Shown: positions 1 to 10,827, counted from the first letter of the stretch. The stretch is DNA of 64,000 nt from Alistipes timonensis JC136 (GCF_900107675.1 NZ_FNRI01000002.1:248001-312000), one strand, 5' to 3'. Notes: a model not told the origin generated them from the letters alone. Program-made: numbers and translations.

Positions 1-1
1 C

Positions 2-1552
2 GGCTGGGACGCCTTCGTGCGGCGCAGCGAGGACGGCGGACGCACGTGGAGCGATGCGCAGATGGTGCGCCAGCGTTTCGACGCCCGCTCCTCGGCGGGA
101 GCCGACCAGATGGTATTCGTAAACCCGGATTTCATCGAACTGCAGGACGGGCGCATCCTGCTCGCCTACCAGTGGCGCTACAAGAAGGGCTACAACGACA
201 TCGCCCACACCAACGAAAACTGCGGCGTCGAAATCCTGTTCAGCGACGACAAGGGCCGCACCTTCTCCGAACCGCGGAACATCTACACGGGCCGCTGCTG
301 GGAACCGGCGATGCTGCAACTCCCCTCGGGCGAGATACAGATGTACATCACCGACAGCAACGAGACCCTCAACGGCGTTTCGCAGCCCTGCACCATCCTT
401 ATCCGGTCGTTCGACGGCGGCCGGACGTGGCAGGGCAAGGAGAGCTGTTCGTACCGCGACGGTGAGATCATCTCCCGGACGTTCGACGGACGCTGCACGG
501 CCGACGGCATGCCCTCGGGCGTATGGCTCGACGATGACTACGGAATCGCCGTGCCGCTGGAGGTCTGGAGCGGCAAGTACAAGATGGACCAGACCCCCGT
601 CATCGTGCGCACCGACGCCGCGACGAACTGGCATTCGGACCAGTCGATCCGCAGCGAGGGAGGCCCCGAATACCCCTGGAAGAAACAACTGAACAAGGAT
701 TTTGTGGGATTCGGGCCCTACTCGACCAAGCTGCCGACGGGCGAGATGGTCGTGCTCACGAACGGCGTCTACAAAAACGTCCAGGGCATGTGGGTCTTCA
801 TCGGCGACAAACGGGCCGACAATTTCCGCTTCGCCACCTCGCCGTTCGTCGGATACTGGGGCTCGATCGACTACATCGGCAACGACCGGGTGCTCGGAAC
901 CGGAACCTTCCGCTATCAGGACGGAGAGCGTTCGCGCGGCGGCGTGCGGCTGATGACCGGACGGCTGAACCGCGCCAAGACCGTCGCCAAAGGCGACCTC
1001 GCCATGGCGCCCGTCGGGGAGTTCGACCGGGAAAAGAACGATTACTGGTTCCTCGGCAAGGAGACCGCATCGTCGGTCTTCACCGACTTCGGATACACGG
1101 ACGACTGTTTCATCGTCGCCACGTATCTCTTCGACGAAAACCTCGTGGCCTTCACGCCCGAAAACTCCGACGCTTCGGTCGTGCTGCTGGCACGGCAGTC
1201 TGACGACGGAGGCTGGGACACCTATAAGATTGTCGTCAATGCCCGGGGACGCTGGCTCGTCTACCGCGAAGAGACCTCCTCGTGGCGGCTCGTCGGCCAG
1301 GGCGAAACCAGAGTCGACCTCCGGGGCACGGTCAACGACGCCGGCGACACCGATCTGGGCTTCGGGGCCCGGCTGTGCATCGGCTGGGAGCTGCTGGGCG
1401 GCAAACCCGCCCCGGGCGAAGAGCTCCGCGCACACCTCCGCCACCACTACAAGGAAGAGGTGAAGGAAGGTCCCGTATTCGCGCTCGTCGAAGATGCCGA
1501 GGGCGAAAACAGCGACTACCCCGGAGAGTGGCTGCGCATAACCTTAAAATAG
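2..1552 (+). CDS. BNR/Asp-box propeller glycan enzyme, 5' end cut by window edge
   Basis: The reading frame is open from the left window edge, so the N-terminus and any signal peptide are missing. Asp-box repeats are visible (SEDGGRTWS, SDDKGRTFS, SFDGGRTWQ), as in six-bladed beta-propeller glycosidases of the sialidase (GH33) and exo-arabinanase (GH93) type. The last roughly 170 residues leave the propeller and look like a beta-sandwich of CBM9-like character. A second protein at 18492-20312 has the same layout and matching segments (WEPAMLQLPSGEIQMY here, WEAHMVEMPSGELQCY there), so the two are probably paralogs. I could not place a sialidase FRIP motif, so a sialidase function is not shown. 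The stop codon lies 5 bases before the next gene's start, which ties it to the regulator downstream. Family placement is uncertain between GH33, GH93 and related propellers. Confidence 0.75.
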   Translation, partial: GWDAFVRRSEDGGRTWSDAQMVRQRFDARSSAGADQMVFVNPDFIELQDGRILLAYQWRYKKGYNDIAHTNENCGVEILFSDDKGRTFSEPRNIYTGRCWEPAMLQLPSGEIQMYITDSNETLNGVSQPCTILIRSFDGGRTWQGKESCSYRDGEIISRTFDGRCTADGMPSGVWLDDDYGIAVPLEVWSGKYKMDQTPVIVRTDAATNWHSDQSIRSEGGPEYPWKKQLNKDFVGFGPYSTKLPTGEMVVLTNGVYKNVQGMWVFIGDKRADNFRFATSPFVGYWGSIDYIGNDRVLGTGTFRYQDGERSRGGVRLMTGRLNRAKTVAKGDLAMAPVGEFDREKNDYWFLGKETASSVFTDFGYTDDCFIVATYLFDENLVAFTPENSDASVVLLARQSDDGGWDTYKIVVNARGRWLVYREETSSWRLVGQGETRVDLRGTVNDAGDTDLGFGARLCIGWELLGGKPAPGEELRAHLRHHYKEEVKEGPVFALVEDAEGENSDYPGEWLRITLK

Positions 1553-1557
1553 CAGAC

Positions 1558-4500
1558 GTGCGACCGAACAGACAGACAGCGAAACGGGCGGCAGGCATAT
1601 TCCTATGCCTGCTGGCCCTTTTCACAGTCGTTCCGCACGCCGCAGCAGTCAACCCCGGTTCGCGGTATTTCACCCACCTGAAAACCACCGACAGCGGGCT
1701 CTCCTACAACTGCGTGCACGCCATCATTCAGGATGCTCGGGGGTTCATCTGGCTGGGAACCTCGGACGGACTCAACCGCTACGACGGGATGCGGTTCCGG
1801 ACCTTTCACAAGAACGAACTCGGCGGCAACTCCGGGTTCATCGTCTCGCTCTGCGAGGACAACCGGGGCAATATCTGGATCGGCACCGACAGCGGCGTGG
1901 TACTCTACGACGCCGAAACCGACCGTTTCAGAGCCCTCGACACGCCCAGCGACCGGGGAACGGTGATCCACAACAAAGTGACCACCATCAAAAAAGACCG
2001 GCAGGGCGTGATCTGGATGGCCGTCAACAACCAGGGGCTCTTCTCCTGCGACCCCGAAAGCGGTGCATTGAAAAATTATTTCGTGGAAGAGGGACGGCAG
2101 ACGCTCCCCGCGAACATCACCTCGTTCTGCTTCGACGTGAACAACGAGTGCTGGCTCTCGCTCTATTTCTCGAACCTCTACCACGCCGACAAGACGCTGA
2201 CCGAAGCGACTCCCGTGGAGTTCGGCGACCGCGGGCAGCTCTTCCGCAACGACAACATCATCGAGATCATCGAGAGCCCCTACAACACGCTCTACGTGGC
2301 CAGCGTCGACAAAGGCGTCTGCGAGATCGCTCCCCACAGCAACAAGCTCCGGATGCTGATTCCCAACGCCGAGAACCGCTATGTTCCCGAATCGCTCTTT
2401 CCGGGCCGCGACGGCGAACTGTGGGCCGCCACCACCAAAGGCATCTATGTCTACAACCCCGGCAGCGGCGAAACCATCCGTCTGAAAGCCGACCGACAAG
2501 ACAAATTCTCGCTTTCGGACAGCCACACGCTCTCGGTGCTGGTCGACGACTCCGACGGCATCTGGATCGGCACCAACGCCGGCGGGGTGAACTACTCGGG
2601 GGCTTTCCACCAGAATTTCGACAAGTATTACATCGTCCGGGACGAGCCGCTCGCCAACTGCCTCGTGCGTGGATTTGCCGACGATGGCGAGGGGCGGCTC
2701 TGGATCACCACCGAGAAATCGGGACTGATGACCTATTCGCTCAAGACCGGAGAACTGCAGAAATACCGGAACGCACAGCTTCCCGAGGCTCTTTTCGGCA
2801 TCAACCACGACGACGGAAAACTGTGGCTGGGTTCGTTCCAGGGACTCTACCGCCTGGACCTGAAGACCGGGATGGTCAAGGTGTACAGCCGCCGGGACGA
2901 ATCGTCGAACCTGCACGACAACAAGATATACAGCATCTACAAGACCTCGGAAGGCGACCTGCTCGTGGGCACGACGCTCGGCATGCTGCGCTACGACCGC
3001 GCGGGCGACAGTTTCACCTCCATTCCCGTCTTCGAGGGCATGTTCATCACCGACATCACCGAAGACACCTCCGGCGACCTGTGGGTGGCCACCTATGCCA
3101 ACGGACTCATCCGCTACGATCCCGCGGCAGGTGCGATCGTGCGCAGCTACACCTATGCCGCCGGCAATCCGCGAACGCTGCCGAGCAACAAGGTGCTCTC
3201 GGTCTTCCGCGACAGCATCGGCCGTATCTGGGCAACAACGTTCAGCGCGGGATTCTGCCTCTACGATGAACAGAACGACGATTTCGTGGTTTACGACCAA
3301 GCGCTGCTCGGGGCGGGAAACCTGCCGAGCGACATCAACTACCGGATCGTCGAGGACGACAGCGGCAACCTCTGGATCTCCACCAACAAAGGGCTGATCT
3401 GCTTCACGCCCGCCACGCTGGAAACCAAGGCCTACACCACAACCGACGGCCTGCTCAACAACGAATTCAACTACAACGCAGGGTTCAAGACCTCCGACGG
3501 CACGCTCTATTTCGGTTCGTCCGACGGATTCGTCCGCTTCAATCCCCGCATGTTTCACACCGACACCCGCGTCCCGGAAATCGTCATCACCGACCTGCGC
3601 ATCGGCGAACGGATCGTGAAGGCGGGAGACAGCGGGTCGCCCCTGAAATGCAACATCGACCAGACGCAACACATCGCCCTCAACGCTCGCCAGAACTCCT
3701 TCGGATTCGAGTTCGCGCTGCTCGGGTTCGCCTCTCCGGCGAGCAACACCATCCTCTGCCGCCTCGAAGGGTACGACACCCGCTGGCGGAGGGTCTCGGA
3801 AAACAACACGATCTTCTATTCGAACATCCCCGCAGGCAGTTACCGCCTGCAGGTCAAAGGCGTCAACAGCAACGGCATCTGGAACGACCGACATCCCGCC
3901 GTGGAGATCACCGTGGCCCAGCGGTTCTACAAATCGACGCCGGCGATCCTGCTCTACATCCTGCTGCTGGTCGTCATGAGCATCCTCGTGTCGCACTATT
4001 TCTACCGCAAAGCCATGAACCGCGAACGGCAGCGACAGAGCGAGTACAAACGGGCCCGCGAAATCGAACTGTTCAACGAAAAGATGACCTTTTTCTCGAA
4101 CATTGTCCACGAGATCAAAACCCCGCTGACGCTCATCCGAACGCCGCTGCAGAACATCCTCGCCTCCGAGAGCTGCAGCGAGGAGGCCCGCGAGGACCTG
4201 ATGGTTATCAACAACAACACCGAATACCTGTCGCAGCTGGTGAAAGAACTGCTGGACTTCGTGAAGATCGAGTGCCACGGCTATATGCTCAACTGCGGCA
4301 ATATCGACCTGATCGAGAAAATCGGCTTCCTCTGCTTCAACTTCGCGGAGACGGCCAAGGCCAACAACATCCGGCTGACGTTCCGCCACGAGGACGAGCA
4401 GCTCTTCATCCTGGCCGACGAACCGGGACTGAACAAGATCCTCAACAACCTGCTGCACAACGCCCTGAAATACGCCGAATCGTATATCGAGGTCGAAGCC

Positions 4501-5568
4501 CGCAAAGAGGACGGCAACGCCGTGGTCTCGATCCGCAACGACGGCCCGATCATCCCGAGCGAACACCGCAGCCGGATATTCGAACCCTTCGTACAGTACG
4601 GCAACGACGCCAAGGGCGTCGGCATCGGGCTCTCGCTGGCCCGCACTCTCGCCGAACTGCACGGCGGACGACTCGTGCTCGACGACGACACGACCTGCAC
4701 GGATTTCATCCTGACGCTTCCCCTGTACCGCGCCTCCGAGGAGGCTACCGGCGAAGAGGAGCAGGCCGCAGTCGCGCCCGGGGACGAACCGGAAAAGCCG
4801 GGGCTTCCGACGCTGCTCATCGTGGAGGACAACACCGACCTCGCGGCCTACCTGAAACGCAAGCTGCAGGACGAATACCGGACACTCACCGCCGCGACCG
4901 CCGAACGGGCGCTGGAACTGCTCCGGCAGCAGGAGGCCGACCTCATCCTCTCGGACATCGCCCTGAACGGCATGAGCGGGTTGGACCTCTGTAAAAAGGT
5001 CTGCACGGATTTCGAAACCTCGCACATCCCGGTGATTCTCCTCTCGGCGCTCTCCTCGACGCGGTCGAAGGTCGTGGGCATGGAGTGCGGCGCAAGCCTC
5101 TACATCGAGAAGCCGTTCAACATGGAATACCTCCAGGCCTGCATCCGGAACATCCTCGACAAACGGATCACCCTGAAAAACGCCTTCAGGAGCAAGGTCA
5201 TGCCCCTCGCGGCACACCTCTACAACCTGCCGCACAGCGACGAGGAGTTCCTCTCGCGGCTCGACTCGATCATCCTGGCCAACATCAGCGACCCCAATTT
5301 CTCGAACGAACAGCTGGCCGAGGCTTTTTTCCTGAGCAAATCGACGCTCAACCGCAAGATCAAGGGTCTGCTCGATACCACACCCAACGACTATATCCGC
5401 ACCAAACGGCTCATCGTGGCCGCGCAAATGCTGACCGAAAACCACTGCCGCATCAACGAAGTCTGCTACTCGGTGGGATTCAACACCCCCTCCTATTTCG
5501 CCAAATGCTTCAAAAAATTCTATGGTATCCTCCCCGCAGAGTACATGAAGGAACATAATGCCGATTAA
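1558..5568 (+). CDS. Hybrid two-component system sensor/regulator (HTCS)
   Basis: This is a one-protein signalling system that senses an oligosaccharide in the periplasm and switches on the neighbouring locus. After a signal peptide there are about twelve Reg_prop propeller repeats (for example GFIWLGTSDGLNRYDG, GNIWIGTDSGVVLYD), a Y_Y_Y domain and a membrane helix near residues 796-815. The histidine kinase core has phospho-acceptor His851 in NIVHEIKTPLT, an N-box (NLLHNALKYAE) and a G-box (GVGIGLSLA). A receiver domain follows with Asp1133 (LILSDIALNG), then a C-terminal AraC-type helix-turn-helix. The GTG at 1558 was chosen because it follows the previous stop by 5 bases and gives a proper signal peptide; the open frame runs further upstream inside the previous gene. 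At 1,336 residues it has the usual family length. The target is most likely the GH2-SusCD genes that follow. Confidence 0.93.
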   Translation: MRPNRQTAKRAAGIFLCLLALFTVVPHAAAVNPGSRYFTHLKTTDSGLSYNCVHAIIQDARGFIWLGTSDGLNRYDGMRFRTFHKNELGGNSGFIVSLCEDNRGNIWIGTDSGVVLYDAETDRFRALDTPSDRGTVIHNKVTTIKKDRQGVIWMAVNNQGLFSCDPESGALKNYFVEEGRQTLPANITSFCFDVNNECWLSLYFSNLYHADKTLTEATPVEFGDRGQLFRNDNIIEIIESPYNTLYVASVDKGVCEIAPHSNKLRMLIPNAENRYVPESLFPGRDGELWAATTKGIYVYNPGSGETIRLKADRQDKFSLSDSHTLSVLVDDSDGIWIGTNAGGVNYSGAFHQNFDKYYIVRDEPLANCLVRGFADDGEGRLWITTEKSGLMTYSLKTGELQKYRNAQLPEALFGINHDDGKLWLGSFQGLYRLDLKTGMVKVYSRRDESSNLHDNKIYSIYKTSEGDLLVGTTLGMLRYDRAGDSFTSIPVFEGMFITDITEDTSGDLWVATYANGLIRYDPAAGAIVRSYTYAAGNPRTLPSNKVLSVFRDSIGRIWATTFSAGFCLYDEQNDDFVVYDQALLGAGNLPSDINYRIVEDDSGNLWISTNKGLICFTPATLETKAYTTTDGLLNNEFNYNAGFKTSDGTLYFGSSDGFVRFNPRMFHTDTRVPEIVITDLRIGERIVKAGDSGSPLKCNIDQTQHIALNARQNSFGFEFALLGFASPASNTILCRLEGYDTRWRRVSENNTIFYSNIPAGSYRLQVKGVNSNGIWNDRHPAVEITVAQRFYKSTPAILLYILLLVVMSILVSHYFYRKAMNRERQRQSEYKRAREIELFNEKMTFFSNIVHEIKTPLTLIRTPLQNILASESCSEEAREDLMVINNNTEYLSQLVKELLDFVKIECHGYMLNCGNIDLIEKIGFLCFNFAETAKANNIRLTFRHEDEQLFILADEPGLNKILNNLLHNALKYAESYIEVEARKEDGNAVVSIRNDGPIIPSEHRSRIFEPFVQYGNDAKGVGIGLSLARTLAELHGGRLVLDDDTTCTDFILTLPLYRASEEATGEEEQAAVAPGDEPEKPGLPTLLIVEDNTDLAAYLKRKLQDEYRTLTAATAERALELLRQQEADLILSDIALNGMSGLDLCKKVCTDFETSHIPVILLSALSSTRSKVVGMECGASLYIEKPFNMEYLQACIRNILDKRITLKNAFRSKVMPLAAHLYNLPHSDEEFLSRLDSIILANISDPNFSNEQLAEAFFLSKSTLNRKIKGLLDTTPNDYIRTKRLIVAAQMLTENHCRINEVCYSVGFNTPSYFAKCFKKFYGILPAEYMKEHNAD

Positions 5569-5673
5569 CGGAACGTTGTTCCCTGAATTGCATTTTTTGT
5601 TCTATCCCGATTCGTCTTTAATCGCCAAATTTGTGATACGGCCAGCCAACTCCGGCCGTACAATGAAACTACT

Positions 5674-7491
5674 ATGAACCAAACCATCCTCACCCTTCTG
5701 TTCGCCGCCGGGAGTATCCTGAGCGCTCCGGCGCAGGCATGGCAGCCCGCAGGCGACAAAATCAAAACCGCCTGGGCCGACAAGGTCGATCCCGCCTGCC
5801 CGCTGCCCGAATACCCCCGTCCCACGCTGGTGCGCCCCGCCTGGCAGAACCTCAACGGACACTGGAATTACGCCATACGCCCGGCCGACGCCCCGCAGCC
5901 GGAGCTCTTCGACGGGAAGATACTCGTTCCCTATCCCGTGGAGTCGTCGCTCTCGGGCGTACAGCGCCGGCTGGCCGAAAACGAGGTGCTGTGGTACGAA
6001 CGCCGCTTCACCGTCCCGGCCGAATGGCGGCAGGGAGCCCTGCTGCTGCACTTCGGCGCCGTGGACTGGGAGGCCGACGTTTATCTGAACGGCATCCGCG
6101 TCGGCGGGCACAAAGGCGGCTACACGGCATTTTCCATCGACATCGCACCTTATCTCACACGCGGGGAGCAGACGCTTGCCGTGCGGGTCGCAGACCCCAC
6201 GGACCGCGGAACGCAGCCCCGCGGCAAACAGGTGACCGAGGCCCGGACGATCTGGTACACCCCCGTCACCGGAATCTGGCAGACGGTGTGGCTGGAACCC
6301 GTACCCGAAAGCCGCATCGCCTCGCTGCGCACGACTCCCGACATCGACACAAAGAGCCTGACCGTCGAGGCCGCGATCGTCGGCGCCCGGCGCGGCGACA
6401 TCGTCGAGATCACGCTCCGCGACAACGGGCGCACAGTCGCCGAAGCCCGCGCCGCTGCCGGAGAACCGCTGCGGCTGACGCTCCCGGAAATGAAACTCTG
6501 GACGCCCGACACCCCGATGCTCTACGACCTCGAAACGACACTCCTCCGCGGAGGCAAGTCCGTCGACCGGGTCGGCAGCTACGCCGCGATGCGCAAAAAC
6601 TCCGTGGTACGTGGCAAGGAGGGATTCCTGCGCCTGGCGCTCAATGACCGGGAGTGCTTCCAGTTCGGTCCGCTCGACCAGGGCTGGTGGCCCGACGGAC
6701 TCTACACGGCCCCGACCGACGAGGCGCTCGCGTACGACATCATAAAGACCAAAGATTTAGGGTTCAACATGATCCGCAAGCACGTGAAGGTCGAACCCGA
6801 ACGCTGGTACTGGCACTGCGACCGGCTGGGCATCCTCGTCTGGCAGGACATGCCCAACGGAGGCCCCTCGCCCGAGTGGCAGAACAACCGTTATTTCGAC
6901 GGCACGGAGGCGAAGCGCACAGCCGAATCGGAAGCGCAGTTCCGCAAAGAATGGAAAGAGATCGTCGATCAGCTCTATAACCACCCCTCGGTGGCAATGT
7001 GGGTGCCGTTCAATGAGGCCTGGGGGCAGTTCAGGACCGAGGAGATCGCCCGGTGGACCAAGGATTACGACCCCACGCGCATCGTCAACGCCGCCAGCGG
7101 CGGTAATTTCTACCCCGATGCCGGCGAGGTGCTGGACATTCACAGCTATCCCCATCCGCGTTTCTTCCTCTTCGACATCGGACGGGTGAACGTCATCGGC
7201 GAATACGGAGGCATCGGACTCCCGCTCGAAGGGCACCTCTGGCAGCCCGACCAGAACTGGGGATACGTCCGTTTCAAAAATGCCGGCGAAGTGACCGACG
7301 AATACGTCCGCTATGCCGAAATGCTCGAACGGCTGATCCCGACGGGGTGTTCGGGGGCCGTCTACACCCAGACCACCGACGTCGAAATCGAGGTAAACGG
7401 ACTGATGACCTACGACCGCAAACGGATGAAGGTCGACGAACGACGCCTGCACGAGGTGAACCAGCGGCTCTGCCGCAGCCTCGGGCAATGA
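5674..7491 (+). CDS. Glycoside hydrolase family 2 enzyme
   Basis: A secreted exo-acting beta-glycosidase of 605 residues. The signal peptide ends near AQA (residue 22). A sugar-binding jelly roll follows (LNGHWNYAI, VLWYERRF, VDWEADVYLNG), then an immunoglobulin-like domain and a TIM barrel. The acid/base is probably Glu448 in PFNEAW and the nucleophile Glu510 in IGEYGG. GH2 covers beta-galactosidases, beta-glucuronidases, beta-mannosidases and others; the specificity cannot be read from sequence alone. It is short for the family and lacks the extra C-terminal domains of LacZ. It is the first gene after a 105-base gap, so a regulated promoter probably lies there. The only hint is CAAATTTG at 5626-5633, one base off the Bacteroidetes -7 element and without a well-spaced -33 element. 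It belongs with the SusCD pair that follows. Confidence 0.92.
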   Translation: MNQTILTLLFAAGSILSAPAQAWQPAGDKIKTAWADKVDPACPLPEYPRPTLVRPAWQNLNGHWNYAIRPADAPQPELFDGKILVPYPVESSLSGVQRRLAENEVLWYERRFTVPAEWRQGALLLHFGAVDWEADVYLNGIRVGGHKGGYTAFSIDIAPYLTRGEQTLAVRVADPTDRGTQPRGKQVTEARTIWYTPVTGIWQTVWLEPVPESRIASLRTTPDIDTKSLTVEAAIVGARRGDIVEITLRDNGRTVAEARAAAGEPLRLTLPEMKLWTPDTPMLYDLETTLLRGGKSVDRVGSYAAMRKNSVVRGKEGFLRLALNDRECFQFGPLDQGWWPDGLYTAPTDEALAYDIIKTKDLGFNMIRKHVKVEPERWYWHCDRLGILVWQDMPNGGPSPEWQNNRYFDGTEAKRTAESEAQFRKEWKEIVDQLYNHPSVAMWVPFNEAWGQFRTEEIARWTKDYDPTRIVNAASGGNFYPDAGEVLDIHSYPHPRFFLFDIGRVNVIGEYGGIGLPLEGHLWQPDQNWGYVRFKNAGEVTDEYVRYAEMLERLIPTGCSGAVYTQTTDVEIEVNGLMTYDRKRMKVDERRLHEVNQRLCRSLGQ

Positions 7492-7551
7492 ACCGAAGAA
7501 CTTTCGCAACAACCGCATAACCGAATTTACTAACCATCAACCAATGGCCTT

Positions 7552-10500
7552 ATGATTACATCAAAACAACGATTCGTTCTGGCCGTACTCCTGCTCGTGG
7601 CGCCTTTCGCCTTCGCGCAGCAGTCCGGCAGGATCACGGGAACTGTCTTTGATGATGCCCGGAAACCCCTCGTCGGGGCCTCCGTGACTGTCGCCAATAC
7701 AACCCGCGGCGTGAGCACCTCCTCGGACGGCAAATTCGAGATCATCGCCTCGCCGAACGAAACCCTCGTGATAAGTTACCTCGGATATGCCGCGCAGGAG
7801 ATTCGCGTAGGCTCGCGTACCCACATCGACGTGACACTGAAACCCCAGGCGAACCTCATCGAAGACCTCGTGGTGGTCGGATACGGCGTCCAGAAACGCG
7901 TGAACGTCACCGGCGCCGTGTCGTCGGTCAACTACGCCAAGGAGGCCGAATCGCGGCCCGTGACCTCGACCGCCCAGCTTTTGCAGGGCATGAACGCCGG
8001 CCTGATGGTCTCGCAGACCTCGGGACAGCCCGGACAGGAAGGGATGCTGATGCGCATCCGCGGCATCGGAACGCTCAACGACTCGGCGCCGCTGGTCATC
8101 GTCGACGGCTTCGAAGGTTCGATCGGCAACGTCAATCCCGACGACATCGAATCGGTGTCGGTGCTCAAGGACGCCGCTTCGTGCGCCATCTACGGCAACC
8201 GCGGCGCCAACGGCGTGGTGCTCATCACCACCAAGACGGGCGGCACGGGCAAATTCAACATCTCGTACAACGGCATGGTGGCCTTCAACCGCCCGGCAAA
8301 CCACTTCGGAGTGGTGTCGAACTATGCCGACTACATGGAGTTGATAAACGAGTCGGCCGAGAACATCGACGGCACGCTGCCCTTCTCGCAGGCGATGATC
8401 GACCTCTGGCGCGAAAAAGAGAAAGACCCCAACGGCATCGCCGACTCGGGCTACCCCAACTACGTCGCCTACCCCAACACCGACTGGATGGAGGCGATGT
8501 TCGAGAACAACGTCTACCACAAGCACAACCTCTCGGCCAGCGGCTCGTCGGGCAACACGAAATACCTCATGTCGTTCTCCTACGTCAACAACCCGGGCGT
8601 CGTGGCGCGGACCGGCACCGAGCGGTTCCAGCTGCGCACCAACGTTTCGTCGCAGGTCACCAAGTGGCTGGAGATCGGGACCAAACTATGGGGATACGAG
8701 GGCGCGCGCGAACTGAGCGATTTCTCGGGCGCCTCGGGCTACATGTCGCGCGCCACGCCGGGCATCTACCCCTACTACGACGGGAAATACGGCTGGATGG
8801 AGAATTCCGAGCAAAGCTCCTCGTCGCGCAACAACCTCTATTTCATCAACCGTTTCGGCGGCGAGGAGAAGAGCCACTACGTCAATGCCGCCATCTTCGC
8901 CAACGTCAAGCTCCCCTACCGCATCCGGTACAACGTGTCGTTCAACTACGCGCGGTCGAGTTCCGAACACAAGTACTACGGCAAAACCTGCAACGCCTTC
9001 TCGTTCTCGAAGAACGACTGGGCCTACCGCTACGAAGACCTGGCCAAACTGGCCCTGACCCAAACCGACAAGGGCACCTACCGGTGGACCTTCCAGAACA
9101 ATTTCGCGTGGGACTACACCTTCGCCGAAAAACACGACCTCACGGCCCTCGTGGGATTCGAGGCCATGTACAGCAACTCGTCGAATCTCACGGCCAAGAA
9201 AACCGGCTTCGCGCAGGACAAGCTCGTGGAATTCGACACGGCGACCACCGTGACGAGCATCGACGGCACGCAGACCGACTTTGCGACGGCTTCGTTCTTC
9301 GGCCGCCTGACCTACGCCTACGACAACCGCTACCTCTTTGAAACGAACCTCCGTTACGACGGTTCGTCGCGCTTCGCCCGCAAGTCGCGCTGGGGCCTGT
9401 TCCCCTCGGTATCGGCCGGATGGCGCATCTCGCAGGAGGCGTTCATGCAGGATTCGGGCATCGACAACCTCAAGTTGCGCGCCTCGTGGGGCAAACTGGG
9501 AAACCACGCCATCGGCAATTACGAGTATCAGGCGACCTACGCCTCGGGCTACCTCTACTCGTTCGGCGGCAAGCAGTCGCCGGGCATCGTGGCCTCGCTC
9601 TCGAACAACCTGCTGGAGTGGGAAACCACCACGTCGACCAACGTCGGTCTGGAGCTGGGCGTGCTGCACAACCGCCTCAGCTTCGAAATGGACTACTATA
9701 ACAAAGTGACCGACGGCATCCTTTATCAGGCCCCGATCTTCGCCACCATCGGCCAGAAGAGCGCCCCCAACCAGAACCTCTGCGAGGTGACCAACAACGG
9801 CCTGGAGCTGACGCTCGGATGGCGCGACCGGGTCAAGGATTTCTCCTACGGCATCTCGGCCAATTTCACGCGCAACTGGAACGAAGTGACCAAGTACAAG
9901 GGCCGCCTCCAGGCGGGCTGGATGACCGGCGAGGACGGCACACGCGTCTACGACACCAACCTCGGCGACGTCACCACGGCCGTGGGCACCACGCGCCGCG
10001 TGATGGAAGGCAAGCTCATCAACGAGTTCTACCTGCTCAACACCTACAAGGGCAACGGCAGCTACTTCTTCGGCGACGGCTCGGTCAACCCGCAGGGCGG
10101 CCCGCGCGACGGCATGATCCGCACCGAACAAGATATGGAGTGGGCCCGGGCGATGATCGCCGCAGGCAACACGTTCCTCCCCAACCAGACCATCGGCAAG
10201 AAGGGCATCTGGTACGGCGACTACCTCTATGCCGACACCAACGGTGACGGCATCTACGGCAACGAAAACGACTACACGTTCCAGGACGTCTCGATGACCC
10301 CGAAATACTACTACGGATTCCAGGTCGACCTGGCGTGGAAGGGCATTGACTTCTCGATGACGTGGGCCGGGGCCGGAGGTTTCTCGATCTACTGGCGCTA
10401 CCTCGGGTTCAACTCCTACTCCACGCGCGGCGATACGACCATCTCCAAAGAGATCGCCTACGACCACTACTTCTTCGATCCGGAGAACCCCGCCGACCCG

Positions 10501-10812
10501 CGCACGAACCTCACGTCGAAGCACGGCCGCCTGACGATGAACTACGGCTCGGAGCAGAACGGCGGCACCAACTACTCGTCGCACTGGCTCTACAAGGGCG
10601 ACTACCTGAAGCTCAAGAACCTGACCGTCGGTTACACGCTGCCGAAAAAGTGGCTGCGGAAAATCCGTCTGCAAGATGTCCGCATCTACCTCAGCGGCGA
10701 GAACCTCTGGACCATCACCGACTATCCGGGCATGGACCCCGAATTCTCGGACACGATGAACTACTACGCCAGCCTGAAGCAATATTCGATCGGCCTCAAC
10801 ATCAAATTCTAA
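7552..10812 (+). CDS. SusC/RagA-type TonB-dependent outer-membrane transporter
   Basis: Outer-membrane barrel that imports oligosaccharides using TonB energy. A signal peptide (ends ...APFAFAQ) is followed by a carboxypeptidase-like regulatory domain (ITGTVFDDARKPLVGASV) and the TonB-box region (VVVGYGVQKRVNVTGAVSSV). The plug comes next (MRIRGIGTLNDSAPLVIVDG, VLKDAASCAIYGNRGANGVVLITTK), then a long beta-barrel ending in aromatic IKF. The 1,086 residues match the family. The partner SusD begins 15 bases downstream, so the two are co-transcribed and should form one complex. The glycan is set by the neighbouring GH2, sulfatase and BNR enzymes and is not otherwise known. Confidence 0.96.
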   Translation: MITSKQRFVLAVLLLVAPFAFAQQSGRITGTVFDDARKPLVGASVTVANTTRGVSTSSDGKFEIIASPNETLVISYLGYAAQEIRVGSRTHIDVTLKPQANLIEDLVVVGYGVQKRVNVTGAVSSVNYAKEAESRPVTSTAQLLQGMNAGLMVSQTSGQPGQEGMLMRIRGIGTLNDSAPLVIVDGFEGSIGNVNPDDIESVSVLKDAASCAIYGNRGANGVVLITTKTGGTGKFNISYNGMVAFNRPANHFGVVSNYADYMELINESAENIDGTLPFSQAMIDLWREKEKDPNGIADSGYPNYVAYPNTDWMEAMFENNVYHKHNLSASGSSGNTKYLMSFSYVNNPGVVARTGTERFQLRTNVSSQVTKWLEIGTKLWGYEGARELSDFSGASGYMSRATPGIYPYYDGKYGWMENSEQSSSSRNNLYFINRFGGEEKSHYVNAAIFANVKLPYRIRYNVSFNYARSSSEHKYYGKTCNAFSFSKNDWAYRYEDLAKLALTQTDKGTYRWTFQNNFAWDYTFAEKHDLTALVGFEAMYSNSSNLTAKKTGFAQDKLVEFDTATTVTSIDGTQTDFATASFFGRLTYAYDNRYLFETNLRYDGSSRFARKSRWGLFPSVSAGWRISQEAFMQDSGIDNLKLRASWGKLGNHAIGNYEYQATYASGYLYSFGGKQSPGIVASLSNNLLEWETTTSTNVGLELGVLHNRLSFEMDYYNKVTDGILYQAPIFATIGQKSAPNQNLCEVTNNGLELTLGWRDRVKDFSYGISANFTRNWNEVTKYKGRLQAGWMTGEDGTRVYDTNLGDVTTAVGTTRRVMEGKLINEFYLLNTYKGNGSYFFGDGSVNPQGGPRDGMIRTEQDMEWARAMIAAGNTFLPNQTIGKKGIWYGDYLYADTNGDGIYGNENDYTFQDVSMTPKYYYGFQVDLAWKGIDFSMTWAGAGGFSIYWRYLGFNSYSTRGDTTISKEIAYDHYFFDPENPADPRTNLTSKHGRLTMNYGSEQNGGTNYSSHWLYKGDYLKLKNLTVGYTLPKKWLRKIRLQDVRIYLSGENLWTITDYPGMDPEFSDTMNYYASLKQYSIGLNIKF

Positions 10813-10827
10813 ATCCTCCAGTCCACT

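Noticed and set aside
1603..5556. A 1,317-codon open frame on the minus strand opposite the HTCS gene
   Set aside because: The translation is low-complexity and rich in Val, Gly and Glu, with no family motif, and the + strand gene is certain.
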